A stretch of 16,689 nt of DNA from Phototrophicales bacterium. GTDB taxonomy: Bacteria > Chloroflexota > Anaerolineae > Aggregatilineales > Phototrophicaceae. Shown here piece by piece: positions 7,658 to 14,650 of the stretch (position 1 is the first letter of the stretch; each line of letters opens with the position of its first letter). The notes beneath the pieces were generated by a model that was given only the letters and a program-made list of their open reading frames with translations, was not told the DNA's origin and ran no database searches. The stretch covers positions 1 to 16,689 of the forward strand of contig PGTJ01000020.1 in NCBI GenBank assembly GCA_002794515.1, written 5' to 3'. Both the position numbers and the translations under genes were made by a program.

Positions 7658-8032
7658 ATGATTAAGAAGATTGAAGCAATCATTCGTACAGATAAATTTG
7701 AAGCGGTCAAACAAGCCTTGTCAGAAATTGGTATTGTCGGCTTAAATGCCTTCCCCATACGTGGTCGTGGACGCGGTAAGGGGATGGTGATTCAAGGACG
7801 TACGGGCAAATATACAGTCGATATGTTGCCTCGTACACAAGTCAATATCGTCCTCAGTGAACGTAACGTGAAAGCAACAGTCGAGGCTATCAAAAAAGCC
7901 GCTTATACGGGCGATTCGGGTGATGGTGTGATTTTTGTGTTGCCCGTTGATAACGTTATCCGCATCTCCTCTGGGGAAGAGGGTGGCGAGGCGCTCAAAT
8001 ATCAAGGTGATATTGACGCGAAAAAATCGTGA
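7658..8032 (+). CDS. Nitrogen regulatory protein PII (GlnB/GlnK-like), with substituted ligand residues
   Basis: A 124-residue PII signal protein. The family forms trimers that bind ATP/ADP and 2-oxoglutarate and, beside an amt gene, normally block the ammonium channel with the T-loop. The frame aligns with E. coli GlnB without gaps at an offset of one: KKIEAIIR start, T-loop about 37-56 with Tyr52 at the uridylylation position, TGDSGDG (84-90), and VIRISSGEE (100-108). Several ligand positions differ from GlnB: Gln39 is Gly40, Lys58 is Arg59, Lys90 is Val91 and Arg103 is Ser104; Tyr46 is Gly47. The T-loop is Gly/Arg-rich (RGRGRGKG). A 12-residue tail follows the usual end. AAAGGGA at 7643-7649 supports ATG 7658. 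Family membership is clear; altered sensing is inferred. Confidence 0.92.
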   Translation: MIKKIEAIIRTDKFEAVKQALSEIGIVGLNAFPIRGRGRGKGMVIQGRTGKYTVDMLPRTQVNIVLSERNVKATVEAIKKAAYTGDSGDGVIFVLPVDNVIRISSGEEGGEALKYQGDIDAKKS

Positions 8033-8040
8033 GGGTACAA

Positions 8041-8079
8041 AACGGCGCACTGCCGTTGTGAACCATATTATGTGAACCA
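8041..8079 (+). repeat. Small hairpin and direct repeat after the PII gene
   Basis: AACGGC (8041-8046) and GCCGTT (8052-8057) form a 6-bp hairpin with a 5-base loop. Two copies of TGTGAACCA (8057-8065 and 8071-8079) follow, 14 bases apart. Function is unknown and chance is possible. Confidence 0.4.
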
Positions 8080-8112
8080 GATGGTTATCCTGTGTGAAAA
8101 GTGTTTCTGCGT

Positions 8113-8136
8113 AGGGGCTTATATCGCCCCTTTTTT
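8113..8136 (+). terminator. Intrinsic terminator of the amt-PII unit
   Basis: AGGGGC (8113-8118) pairs with GCCCCT (8126-8131) around a 7-base loop, followed by six T (8131-8136). It sits between convergent genes. Read from the minus strand the same stem lacks a T tail, so it acts mainly on plus-strand transcription. Confidence 0.8.
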
Positions 8137-8144
8137 CTTGAATA

Positions 8145-9332
8145 TCACCGTTCTTGTGCTATCCCTGTTGCCAAACGTATCACATCTAAAGCGCGTTTCG
8201 GAAAATAGCTGGTGTTCCATATGCCAAACCGATTTGCAGGGCTATCTTCTGCAGGGCAAAATGGTTCTTGGCATATCGCTGAGAGCGGATAATCGAATGC
8301 CGTCCAGATGATCCATCCCGCCAGATGATTGCGCTGAATCGCCTCTAATGCCCGATATAGCTTATCGCGTTGTGCCAATTCATCGATATCAAAGGTGGCA
8401 TAACCCACAGCCGAGACAATGATTGGCTTATCTATCACCACAGTTTTGATGATGGCGATTTTTTGTCGTAACGATTCGACATCACCAAAATCTTGTATGC
8501 TGATGAAATCCATGCCCAAATCGCCCACTGATACATCATCAGACCAACTGACCGTGACCAATTGTTTGGGGGCATGTTGTTTGATGATGTCGCGCATCGC
8601 CGTTATCCACGAGATGACCCGCTCTTGCCGATACATCCGAAAATCGGCATCTGCGCCATCGCGTATATCATATGCCATAATAGTCGGCTCATCAGCATAA
8701 CGTTTGATGAGATACGTTGTTTGTTGGGTGATATGCGCGGGCATATCATAGAGTGGATACACATCCCAATCGGGTTCATGATGCAAAACTAGGATGAGCC
8801 GATACCCACGTCCACCTGCTAATCGGATGAAATCATCTAAACGAATCAGATAATCGGGTCTGGCGATTGCGCCATCGGCTTCACAGGCGAACAAGTCATC
8901 ATAGCGGATGAATATCCGCAGGGTGTTGATACCATTGACACGGATTAAATCTAATTCAAAATCAATCGATGGCACATCGGTCTCTGTGAGAAAGCGATGA
9001 TTGGGATAATCGCGTGGGTAATAATTGATGCCATATATCGGATAGGGTCTGTCGGTTTGCCAAAAGACACCGTTCTGGATGCTGATAAACTCGCCTGTGC
9101 TTGGGACATAATCGGGTGTAATGGCTTGAGCGCGTTCGATTGAATCAGATGTACAGCGCTCTAACGCCAATGGTGTGGGCGATGGTGGCACAAATGGCGT
9201 AATTTCTGGCGCAATGGCGTTGGGGTCGAATGTAGAGGCGACTAAACCCGATGTATTTTGTGGTGGGGTGGGGGTGCATCCCACACATCCCCAACACATC
9301 CAAAATAAGATGAGCAGAAAAGTTCGTTTCAT
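8145..9332 (-). CDS. GH5-like (clan GH-A) lipoprotein, probably catalytically inactive
   Basis: A 395-residue exported protein with a hydrophobic leader and a lipobox-like CVGC (Cys19), a Pro/Thr-rich spacer (about 20-58) and a TIM-barrel domain (about 80-390) resembling cellulase-type GH5 proteins: YGINYYPRDYP, GINTLRIFIRYDDL, LILVLHHEPDWD, TIMAYDIRDGADADF, DFISIQDFGD, KPIIVSAVGYATF and GWIIWTAFDYP. At the usual acid/base site (Asn-Glu) it has Asp225-Gly226. At the nucleophile site (SExG) it has Ala308 (codon gct at 8409-8411), and the usual His-x-Tyr becomes Gln280-Asp281-Phe282. It therefore probably binds carbohydrate without cleaving it. Its ATG overlaps the kinase stop by four bases (ATGA), so it is last in the minus operon and likely translationally coupled. 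Fold assignment is good; the pseudoenzyme call is inference from aligned motifs. Confidence 0.75.
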   Translation of the reverse strand: MKRTFLLILFWMCWGCVGCTPTPPQNTSGLVASTFDPNAIAPEITPFVPPSPTPLALERCTSDSIERAQAITPDYVPSTGEFISIQNGVFWQTDRPYPIYGINYYPRDYPNHRFLTETDVPSIDFELDLIRVNGINTLRIFIRYDDLFACEADGAIARPDYLIRLDDFIRLAGGRGYRLILVLHHEPDWDVYPLYDMPAHITQQTTYLIKRYADEPTIMAYDIRDGADADFRMYRQERVISWITAMRDIIKQHAPKQLVTVSWSDDVSVGDLGMDFISIQDFGDVESLRQKIAIIKTVVIDKPIIVSAVGYATFDIDELAQRDKLYRALEAIQRNHLAGWIIWTAFDYPLSAICQEPFCPAEDSPANRFGIWNTSYFPKRALDVIRLATGIAQER

Positions 9333-10363
9333 GCCGATTTTTGGTCAGATGCGATAGTTGGGATGGTCATGGTGAAATTACTTCCCTCACCAAAATGACT
9401 GCTGACGCTAATATCCCCGCCATGCCTGCGGACAATCGTGCGAGCCAATGTTAATCCCAAACCACCACCGGGCAGATTACGCACAACCTCGCTTCGAGAC
9501 CGAAACATGCGGTCGAATATCATGCCAATTTCATCATCGGCGATGCCGATGCCTTTATCTGCCACACTGCAATACACCTTACTATTGTCACTCCAACCAT
9601 GAATGGCGACTGATTGTTCGGGATGTGAATAAATAATGGCATTATGGAGCAAATTATAAATGGCTTGTTCTAGTCGTTCTGGGTCGCCCATGATGATAGG
9701 CATCGGGTCTTGTACAGATATAGCGATGATGATTTTGCGCTCTTGGGCGATGCTGACCAAGCGTTTGACGGCTTTATTGATGATGTCGCGCACTTGAATG
9801 GGCTGATATGTCATGGGCATTCCTGCTTCAATCCAAGCTAAATCGACCAATGTGCCGATGACATCGTGTATTTTATTGGATGTTTGTTTAATACGGGCGA
9901 TAAATTTGGCTTGCTGGTCGTTCAGATCGCCAAATTTAGCGACTAAATCGGCAAAGCCCGATATGCCTGTGATTGGGTTACGGAGATCATGACTGATAGC
10001 GCGGATGAGCGCCTCGCGCCGACTTTCTAAATCGCGCCGTTCTGTGACATCGTGCAAAATGACAATGCGTGATTTATCGGCGAGTATGCTGGCAATTCCC
10101 ACCGCCAACCGACGACGGGGTAGACGTATATCGAGTGATTGTTCGCTAGTCCGTGTGAATAACGTGACGAGTGCTGGATTGGCTTCAAAAGCCTGTTTGA
10201 CCGATTTGCCGATGATCTGTTCAGGTGTAACACCGAGCATCGATGCCCCCGCGGGGTTGATCTTTTCAATGATACCATCCTCAGAGGCGATGATAATTCC
10301 ATTGGATGTGCTGAGAAAGATAAATTCACTCTGATTGATTTGGGGCGTGATTGTTTCGGTCAT
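9329..10363 (-). CDS. Soluble PAS-domain sensor histidine kinase
   Basis: About 344 residues without any membrane segment, so it senses a cytosolic signal. Counting from an upstream TTG at 10378, there is a PAS domain (about 18-115), a HisKA dimerisation/phosphoacceptor domain with AISHDLRNPITG (His130), and an HATPase_c domain with N-box LLHNAIIYS (Asn246), G1 DKGIGI (274-279), F-box FDRMF and G2 GGGLGL (304-309). All residues needed for autophosphorylation are present. No response regulator is encoded nearby, so it must signal to a distant partner. ATG 10363 is preferred over TTG 10378; neither has a strong ribosome site and the gene follows the hydrolase stop by 22 bases. Its place between two glycoside-hydrolase-type genes suggests a role in carbohydrate metabolism, which is inference. 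Confidence 0.92.
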   Translation of the reverse strand: MTETITPQINQSEFIFLSTSNGIIIASEDGIIEKINPAGASMLGVTPEQIIGKSVKQAFEANPALVTLFTRTSEQSLDIRLPRRRLAVGIASILADKSRIVILHDVTERRDLESRREALIRAISHDLRNPITGISGFADLVAKFGDLNDQQAKFIARIKQTSNKIHDVIGTLVDLAWIEAGMPMTYQPIQVRDIINKAVKRLVSIAQERKIIIAISVQDPMPIIMGDPERLEQAIYNLLHNAIIYSHPEQSVAIHGWSDNSKVYCSVADKGIGIADDEIGMIFDRMFRSRSEVVRNLPGGGLGLTLARTIVRRHGGDISVSSHFGEGSNFTMTIPTIASDQKSA

Positions 10364-10385
10364 CACTTTGTCACACAACTTTATA

Positions 10386-12905
10386 TCATTCTGTTACATC
10401 ATCGGTTTCGATATCCACTTGAATTATAACCCGTTTTGGGTCGTTTGGCGCATCCAATTGTGGCGGAAAATATGTTTTGAATGTGGTTGGCATGGCTGTT
10501 TCGATGGTGGGGTCGGTTATTATCTCGCCATCATCTTTGACGGTCAGTGTTGTATGATGACCCGATGCAAAAGTGATGCTGGCTTGGTCGCCTGTGCGCT
10601 GGATAGTAACGCCGTATTGCGACATGGTGATAGGCTCATTCCATATCTGTTTACCACCGATAAACACACGGCGACTATTAAAAATTTGTATCCCGAACAA
10701 GCGTTGGAGCAAATAGACGGGGATGATGCCCCCGACATGATGTTTCTCGCCACAGCCTTGTGCTTGATCGCTATGATAAAATTCGCTGAAATACCCGTTT
10801 TCTTGATATGCGATGATTTGTGTTTTGATGAGGCGTTTGAGCATATCACGCGCAATATCCCCACGCCCATATTCAATCAGTCCCTCGCCGATGAGTGTTG
10901 TCCAATATGCCCATGTGCCACCACCACCGATTGCGCTGGCGGGGTCGTAATTGCGATCTTTGGCAGATACAATACTCATACCACTGGGTCGCCAGAATTG
11001 GGCGGGGTCTGTGAGCAACTTGATGAGCAACTCCGCTCGATTTTCTGGGATGCCGTTGAGCATCAAGGGCATAAGGGTATTCACATCGGGACGGGTGAAA
11101 TCGACCGTATGGGCATCTACCTTATACACACGGCTCACACCCTCGAAATATAATTCGTTTATCGTCTGAAATAAATGCTGGCTAGTATAAAAGCCGTTGC
11201 CATAGCCCCAACGGAATTGTGTTTTGACATCAGCTTGTTCATGAATTTTATCGCCATTTGGGGCGATGCCGATGATATGCAAGGTGGCTTTGGGGGGGTG
11301 ATTTGTCCCGCCAATCAAATGAACTTGAATGCGGGCGGGGTCTTCTAGCGATAATGCCACTGGCACGCGCTCATCACCCGCTTGTTCGATGAAAATAGGG
11401 ATGTATGGTGTGGCGAGGTTGCTATCACGGTCTTGATAGCTATAACGCCCAATATCATCTCGCCACAACTTTTCGAGATAGGCTTGATGCTTATGCAATT
11501 TATTCAAGATACCGTACCCATCGGTTTTGCCCAATAGGTGCGAGATATACGCCAGATGAATTGCCTCAGAAATCATGTATGCCGCCATATCAGGCGACTC
11601 GGTGACGCGAATATCCACATTTTGCGCCCATGCTTGGTTGTTGCCGAATGTCGGAAAAAACACATAGCCCATCTGGCGCTCATCTGCCCATTCAGGCATA
11701 GAGTCTTTATCGACATCTTCTTCGAGCCAGCGTTGATAAAAGCGCAATAATTTGGGGAATGTCGCCTCTAAAAAGGCTCTATCTTCGGTGAATTGATAAA
11801 TATTCCACGTCATTCGTGCCAAAATCGGCGGGCATAAATAACCATCATCGCCACTCGATGAGGCGAAACTGGGCTTCATATCCACTTTGCCATCATCGGT
11901 TTGTGTCGCCAAAAAATTATGCAAAATTCCTTGCGCCAATTCAGATGAGATCGGCGCAAGTCCTAATGCCATTAAATAAGCCAGATGAGCCGATTGCCCG
12001 CTCCAACTGCGCTCATAATCGCTCCCGTCACCTTTGGCGCTATACCCTTTATCGGGATGCCGTGTGGCGACAAATGACGCATGGGGCAAATGGTTGGTCG
12101 CAGGGATGACTGCTTGTAACAGATGATGATAGGATAGGGCGATGATCGCATCTGTTTCTGGATCGCCTGTCTGGATATGCGGGATGGTTTGGCTGGCTTG
12201 TTCGATATTGGCGAAGGCTTCATCCCAATTGTGTCCTAACCAGTAGGTGGCACGTTCTACCGAGTCGGACATGCGCGATAATCCCGCATGAACAAAGCGC
12301 ACTGTTTGCGTTTCGCCCGCTTCAATTTTGAGCGATGTGTGAATGATAGGCTCTTTGTTGGTGATTGCCCCTGCCTGTCCGTGTTCCATCATAAGGACGG
12401 GTTCTAAACGGGGATAGCGCCCCATAGATAAGGCATGTGCTTCGGAAATCAGTGTGAGGATTGCCAGTGATGCTTTTTTATCGGTCAAGACATCGCCCAC
12501 CAAAGATAAACGAATTTCATCTACATTCGTCCCCATATTTTGTATGGTAAAGCGTCCGCCGATAGCATTGGATTCCATCACCCAATATTCGGCGGTGAGC
12601 ATCAGGTTATGGGTGATTCTTCCCTGAAGGCGGGCAAAAGCAGGCGCAAAGGCGATGAGTTGTGGGGCTTGATGATAGGTTTTGCTTGTGGCGATGGTGC
12701 GCCCCTCATGTGACCATTGCGCGGTGATGGTGGCATGTTTGACTCTGCCACCATAGCCTGTTTTGAGTGTGAGTGGGGCGTGTTTATCATCTGCCCATAA
12801 AACGTGCCATGCTTGGTCATCGGTAAAATTGACCCGACTCAGACGGGCATCTGCCCCCAACAATAACGCTTTGATGAACGAAATGCCGTTTGGTTGTTTG
12901 TGCAT
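10386..12905 (-). CDS. Large cytoplasmic glycoside hydrolase, (alpha/alpha)6 barrel (GH63/MGH1-like)
   Basis: About 839 residues without a signal peptide. Counting from ATG 12914, an N-terminal beta domain (about 20-215) is followed by a helical barrel (about 250-745) and a C-terminal beta region (745-842). Barrel motifs match GH63, trehalase-like and MGH1-like hydrolases: YERSWSGQSAHLAYLMALG, CPPILARMTWNIYQFTEDRAF, FPKLLRFYQRWLEED, MPLMLNGIPENRAELLIKLL, GGTWAYWTTLIGEGLIEYG and ENGYFSEFYHSD. Such enzymes hydrolyse oligosaccharides such as alpha-glucosides by inversion; the substrate cannot be read here. About 90 residues (515-605) of beta-rich sequence interrupt the barrel. ATG 12914 is one base from the ribosome site (AAAGGA), whereas in-frame ATG 12905 has a 10-base spacing. 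It lies 22 bases after the lipoprotein gene and 22 before the kinase. Class is fair, exact family uncertain. Confidence 0.7.
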   Translation of the reverse strand: MHKQPNGISFIKALLLGADARLSRVNFTDDQAWHVLWADDKHAPLTLKTGYGGRVKHATITAQWSHEGRTIATSKTYHQAPQLIAFAPAFARLQGRITHNLMLTAEYWVMESNAIGGRFTIQNMGTNVDEIRLSLVGDVLTDKKASLAILTLISEAHALSMGRYPRLEPVLMMEHGQAGAITNKEPIIHTSLKIEAGETQTVRFVHAGLSRMSDSVERATYWLGHNWDEAFANIEQASQTIPHIQTGDPETDAIIALSYHHLLQAVIPATNHLPHASFVATRHPDKGYSAKGDGSDYERSWSGQSAHLAYLMALGLAPISSELAQGILHNFLATQTDDGKVDMKPSFASSSGDDGYLCPPILARMTWNIYQFTEDRAFLEATFPKLLRFYQRWLEEDVDKDSMPEWADERQMGYVFFPTFGNNQAWAQNVDIRVTESPDMAAYMISEAIHLAYISHLLGKTDGYGILNKLHKHQAYLEKLWRDDIGRYSYQDRDSNLATPYIPIFIEQAGDERVPVALSLEDPARIQVHLIGGTNHPPKATLHIIGIAPNGDKIHEQADVKTQFRWGYGNGFYTSQHLFQTINELYFEGVSRVYKVDAHTVDFTRPDVNTLMPLMLNGIPENRAELLIKLLTDPAQFWRPSGMSIVSAKDRNYDPASAIGGGGTWAYWTTLIGEGLIEYGRGDIARDMLKRLIKTQIIAYQENGYFSEFYHSDQAQGCGEKHHVGGIIPVYLLQRLFGIQIFNSRRVFIGGKQIWNEPITMSQYGVTIQRTGDQASITFASGHHTTLTVKDDGEIITDPTIETAMPTTFKTYFPPQLDAPNDPKRVIIQVDIETDDVTE

Positions 12906-12936
12906 AGCCCGCATATCCTTTCATATCATAAGATGA

Positions 12937-13644
12937 TTATTGGCGTTGCCATGTGCCATCAGATTGTTGGAATATATAATTAAATCCGTCACGGCTGGTC
13001 AAGACATGATAGCCCGGACCAGCAACATATGTATTATTGACGATCATACCACCTGCATGAAATTCATAGTGGGTGACATGACCATATTCAGTATCCAATG
13101 CCCAACCCAGCGCATCTCGCACACTGGCATTCTCGCGCCATAATTTGCCAAAGCCACGTTCTGGCTGATATCGCCCTGTGGGCGGAGCAATGCTGGTGTC
13201 TAATTCAGACATGCCTTCTGTCCATGTATTCGGATAAAAGCGCCACTGCCCAGATGTGCCACTCGCATCTGCATAAATCATAACCCAAATTTCATCTTTG
13301 GGTTGAAGATAAAACATGCGCCCATTTTCAAAGGCTTGTTCTGCCACAATAATTTGTGCGACAACCGGTGTTGGAAAAATATCGGGTGTTGGGGCAGGGG
13401 TATTGCTAGTGATTATTTCAGGTGTTGAGCTTGGGGTGATGGTGAGAGTTGGTGTTGATGATGGCAAACTGCTCACACTTTGCCCATTTGCATCGGTCGC
13501 CACAACAATTACCGTCACTTCACGAGTGACTTCACGGGTGACTTCCATCAGAAATTGTGTCACTTGCCGTTGCTGACATCCGACAAGAATCATACCCAAC
13601 CATAACAAAATGCCCAAGAAAAATATTGTTACACGAAAACGCAT
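12937..13644 (-). CDS. Lipoprotein with Thr/Pro spacer and C-terminal LGWA-type domain
   Basis: A 235-residue exported lipoprotein. Residues 1-22 form the signal with lipobox LVGC (Cys23). A charged tract with EVTREVTREVT (34-44) and a Pro/Thr/Ser spacer (59-93) follow, then a globular domain (about 98-235) with GRMFYLQPKDEIWVMI, RYQPERGFGKLWRENASVR, DALGWALDTE and YEFHAGGM. The pattern of RGFGxLWRxNxxVRxALGWA followed by an aromatic/Gly stretch recurs in Chloroflexota surface lipoproteins, but its function is not established to my knowledge. GGAG at about 13652-13655 gives a 7-base spacing to ATG 13644. It is the first gene of the four-gene minus operon and sits behind a clear promoter. A surface role in carbohydrate or cell-wall binding is possible but unproven. 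Confidence 0.75.
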   Translation of the reverse strand: MRFRVTIFFLGILLWLGMILVGCQQRQVTQFLMEVTREVTREVTVIVVATDANGQSVSSLPSSTPTLTITPSSTPEIITSNTPAPTPDIFPTPVVAQIIVAEQAFENGRMFYLQPKDEIWVMIYADASGTSGQWRFYPNTWTEGMSELDTSIAPPTGRYQPERGFGKLWRENASVRDALGWALDTEYGHVTHYEFHAGGMIVNNTYVAGPGYHVLTSRDGFNYIFQQSDGTWQRQ

Positions 13645-13690
13645 TCATCATCTCCAAACGGTCATATTCAACTTCAACATCAATTATCAT

Positions 13691-13724
13691 CCTCTGATTG
13701 TATCAGAGGCATGATGAGTTGCAA
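13691..13724 (-). promoter_or_regulatory. Promoter of the minus-strand operon with an overlapping dyad (operator candidate)
   Basis: On the minus strand TTGCAA (13724-13719) and TACAAT (13702-13697) are spaced by 16 bases. A perfect dyad, CCTCTGAT-TGT-ATCAGAGG, spans 13691-13709 and covers the -10 box. It lacks a T run on either strand, so a repressor operator is likelier than a terminator. Confidence 0.6.
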
Positions 13725-13778
13725 GCGGTGTTACGAATATCAGTGGGTAGGCGTGGGATTGTTTAAATATTCGGTGTG

Positions 13779-13851
13779 AAAATTGGCATAATTAGGGCTA
13801 GGGATTAAAATTGTGCCAATTTTTGTGTAGACTGTTAGCAGTTTTGATAAA
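13779..13851 (+). promoter_or_regulatory. Plus-strand promoter region with a long dyad
   Basis: A strong promoter candidate is TTGGCA (13783-13788), 17 bases, TAAAAT (13806-13811). A second, weaker one is TTGTGT (13823-13828), 17 bases, GATAAA (13846-13851). A 15-bp dyad with one G-T pair joins 13779-13793 (AAAATTGGCATAATT) to 13809-13823 (AATTGTGCCAATTTT) around a 15-base G-rich loop and covers the first promoter. TTGTGTA (13823-13829) is also mirrored by TACACAA (13857-13863). Confidence 0.6.
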
Positions 13852-13878
13852 CACCTTACACAAGGAGTATGGTTGAAC

Positions 13879-14151
13879 ATGGAAGAACAAAAAGAAGGCG
13901 GAATGCCGTCATATGTTGTCGTCATAACAGGGGTATTAATTGCGATGATTTTGATCGTGTTGGTGACGGCGGTTGTTTTGTTAGCAATTGGCTCGGCTAA
14001 TAATCCGTCATCGTATGATGCGTCTCCAACCGAAGCAACTACCATCACCATAGAAGAAACCCCTATGCTTGAACAGCACACACAAGCCGAGACGACACCA
14101 GAAAGCACCCCAGATGCAGAAATGACACCAGAAGGTACACCATCGGCATGA
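13879..14151 (+). CDS. Small single-pass membrane protein with Thr/Glu/Pro-rich tail
   Basis: About 90 residues: a short charged N-terminus (EEQKEGG), one long hydrophobic helix (about residues 14-41) and a low-complexity tail with repeated ETTPESTPDAEMTPEGTP-type sequence. It should lie in the cytoplasmic membrane with the tail probably outside. No domain is recognised. The AAGGAG ribosome site (13862-13867) has 5-base spacing to an in-frame TTG at 13873 and 11-base spacing to ATG 13879, so a start two codons upstream is possible. The stop overlaps the next start as ATGA, which suggests translational coupling with the DUF971 gene. The long antisense frame here (13740-14159) is a shadow: it has no ribosome site and is low-complexity. 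Membrane topology is clear; function is unknown. Confidence 0.7.
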   Translation: MEEQKEGGMPSYVVVITGVLIAMILIVLVTAVVLLAIGSANNPSSYDASPTEATTITIEETPMLEQHTQAETTPESTPDAEMTPEGTPSA

Positions 14152-14495
14152 CCACCCAAAAGCCATATCCGACCAATATCTCTCTGAATAAGGCGGAGGG
14201 ATATTTAGAAATCACATGGAATATTGAAGGGCGTGTGTGTCGTTATCCGTTATCACATCTGCGTGAGGCGTGTCCGTGCGTAGAATGTCGTGGGGGACAT
14301 CAAAATATGGGGGCGGCACACGATCCCGATAACATCTTGATTTTGTTGCCAAAACGCTCGTATGCCATCCAAGATTTGCAACTGATTGGCAATTATGCCC
14401 TTCAACCCGTTTGGGATGATGGGCATCATACAGGTTTATATACATGGGAATATTTGTGGAAAATTTATCCACATGATGCACCACCACAAAAATGA
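14148..14495 (+). CDS. DUF971 / GBBH-like N-terminal domain protein
   Basis: A 115-residue stand-alone domain of the family found at the N-terminus of gamma-butyrobetaine hydroxylase and fused to Mrp/HCF101 iron-sulfur carriers. Marks include HLREACPCVECRGGH with Cys42, Cys44, Cys47 and His51, and YALQPVWDDGHHTGLYTWEYLW with His93-His94. In relatives such Cys and His residues bind zinc; that it does so here is inference. Some members are linked to Fe-S cluster handling, but no Fe-S gene is adjacent. It overlaps the small membrane protein by four bases and has only a weak ribosome site (GAAGG, 14131-14135), consistent with coupled translation. Its stop codon lies inside the following hairpin. 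Family call is confident; role is not. Confidence 0.9.
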   Translation: MTTQKPYPTNISLNKAEGYLEITWNIEGRVCRYPLSHLREACPCVECRGGHQNMGAAHDPDNILILLPKRSYAIQDLQLIGNYALQPVWDDGHHTGLYTWEYLWKIYPHDAPPQK

Positions 14496-14512
14496 GAGAT
14501 TCTCATTTTCAA
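14489..14512 (+). terminator. Terminator of the small membrane protein-DUF971 unit
   Basis: AAAATGAGA (14489-14497) and TCTCATTTT (14501-14509) form a perfect 9-bp stem with a GAT loop. The 3' arm ends in four T, but no longer T tract follows, so efficiency may be moderate. The DUF971 stop codon is inside the stem. Confidence 0.6.
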
Positions 14513-14556
14513 GAAAAAGTTTGTGACATTTGCACAATTTTAACAATGTATTTATT

Positions 14557-14585
14557 TTGGCGCATCCGTATGGCTGGTCTATAAT
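14557..14585 (+). promoter_or_regulatory. Strong sigma70-type promoter of the sugar-binding protein
   Basis: TTGGCG (14557-14562), 17 bases, then a perfect TATAAT (14580-14585). Transcription should start near 14592, giving a leader of about 60 bases before ATG 14651. It fits the high expression usual for binding proteins. No dyad overlaps it. Confidence 0.75.
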
Positions 14586-14650
14586 ATGGCGTGTTGGCAG
14601 AAATTAATCAACTGCTAATATGTTCAGACATTTTGAAAGGATTCGCTTAA

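Noticed and set aside
10364..10378. TTG start five codons upstream for the histidine kinase
   Set aside because: It has no better ribosome site than ATG 10363 and adds only MCDKV before the same domain.
10335..11153. 272-codon plus-strand open frame
   Set aside because: It is antisense to the well-supported hydrolase gene and the kinase start, is Cys-rich without a family pattern, and has no ribosome site.
13740..14159. 139-codon minus-strand open frame
   Set aside because: It is antisense to the small membrane protein. Its Ser/Val/Gly-rich run mirrors the Thr/Pro/Glu codons of the plus-strand tail, and it covers the divergent promoter region.
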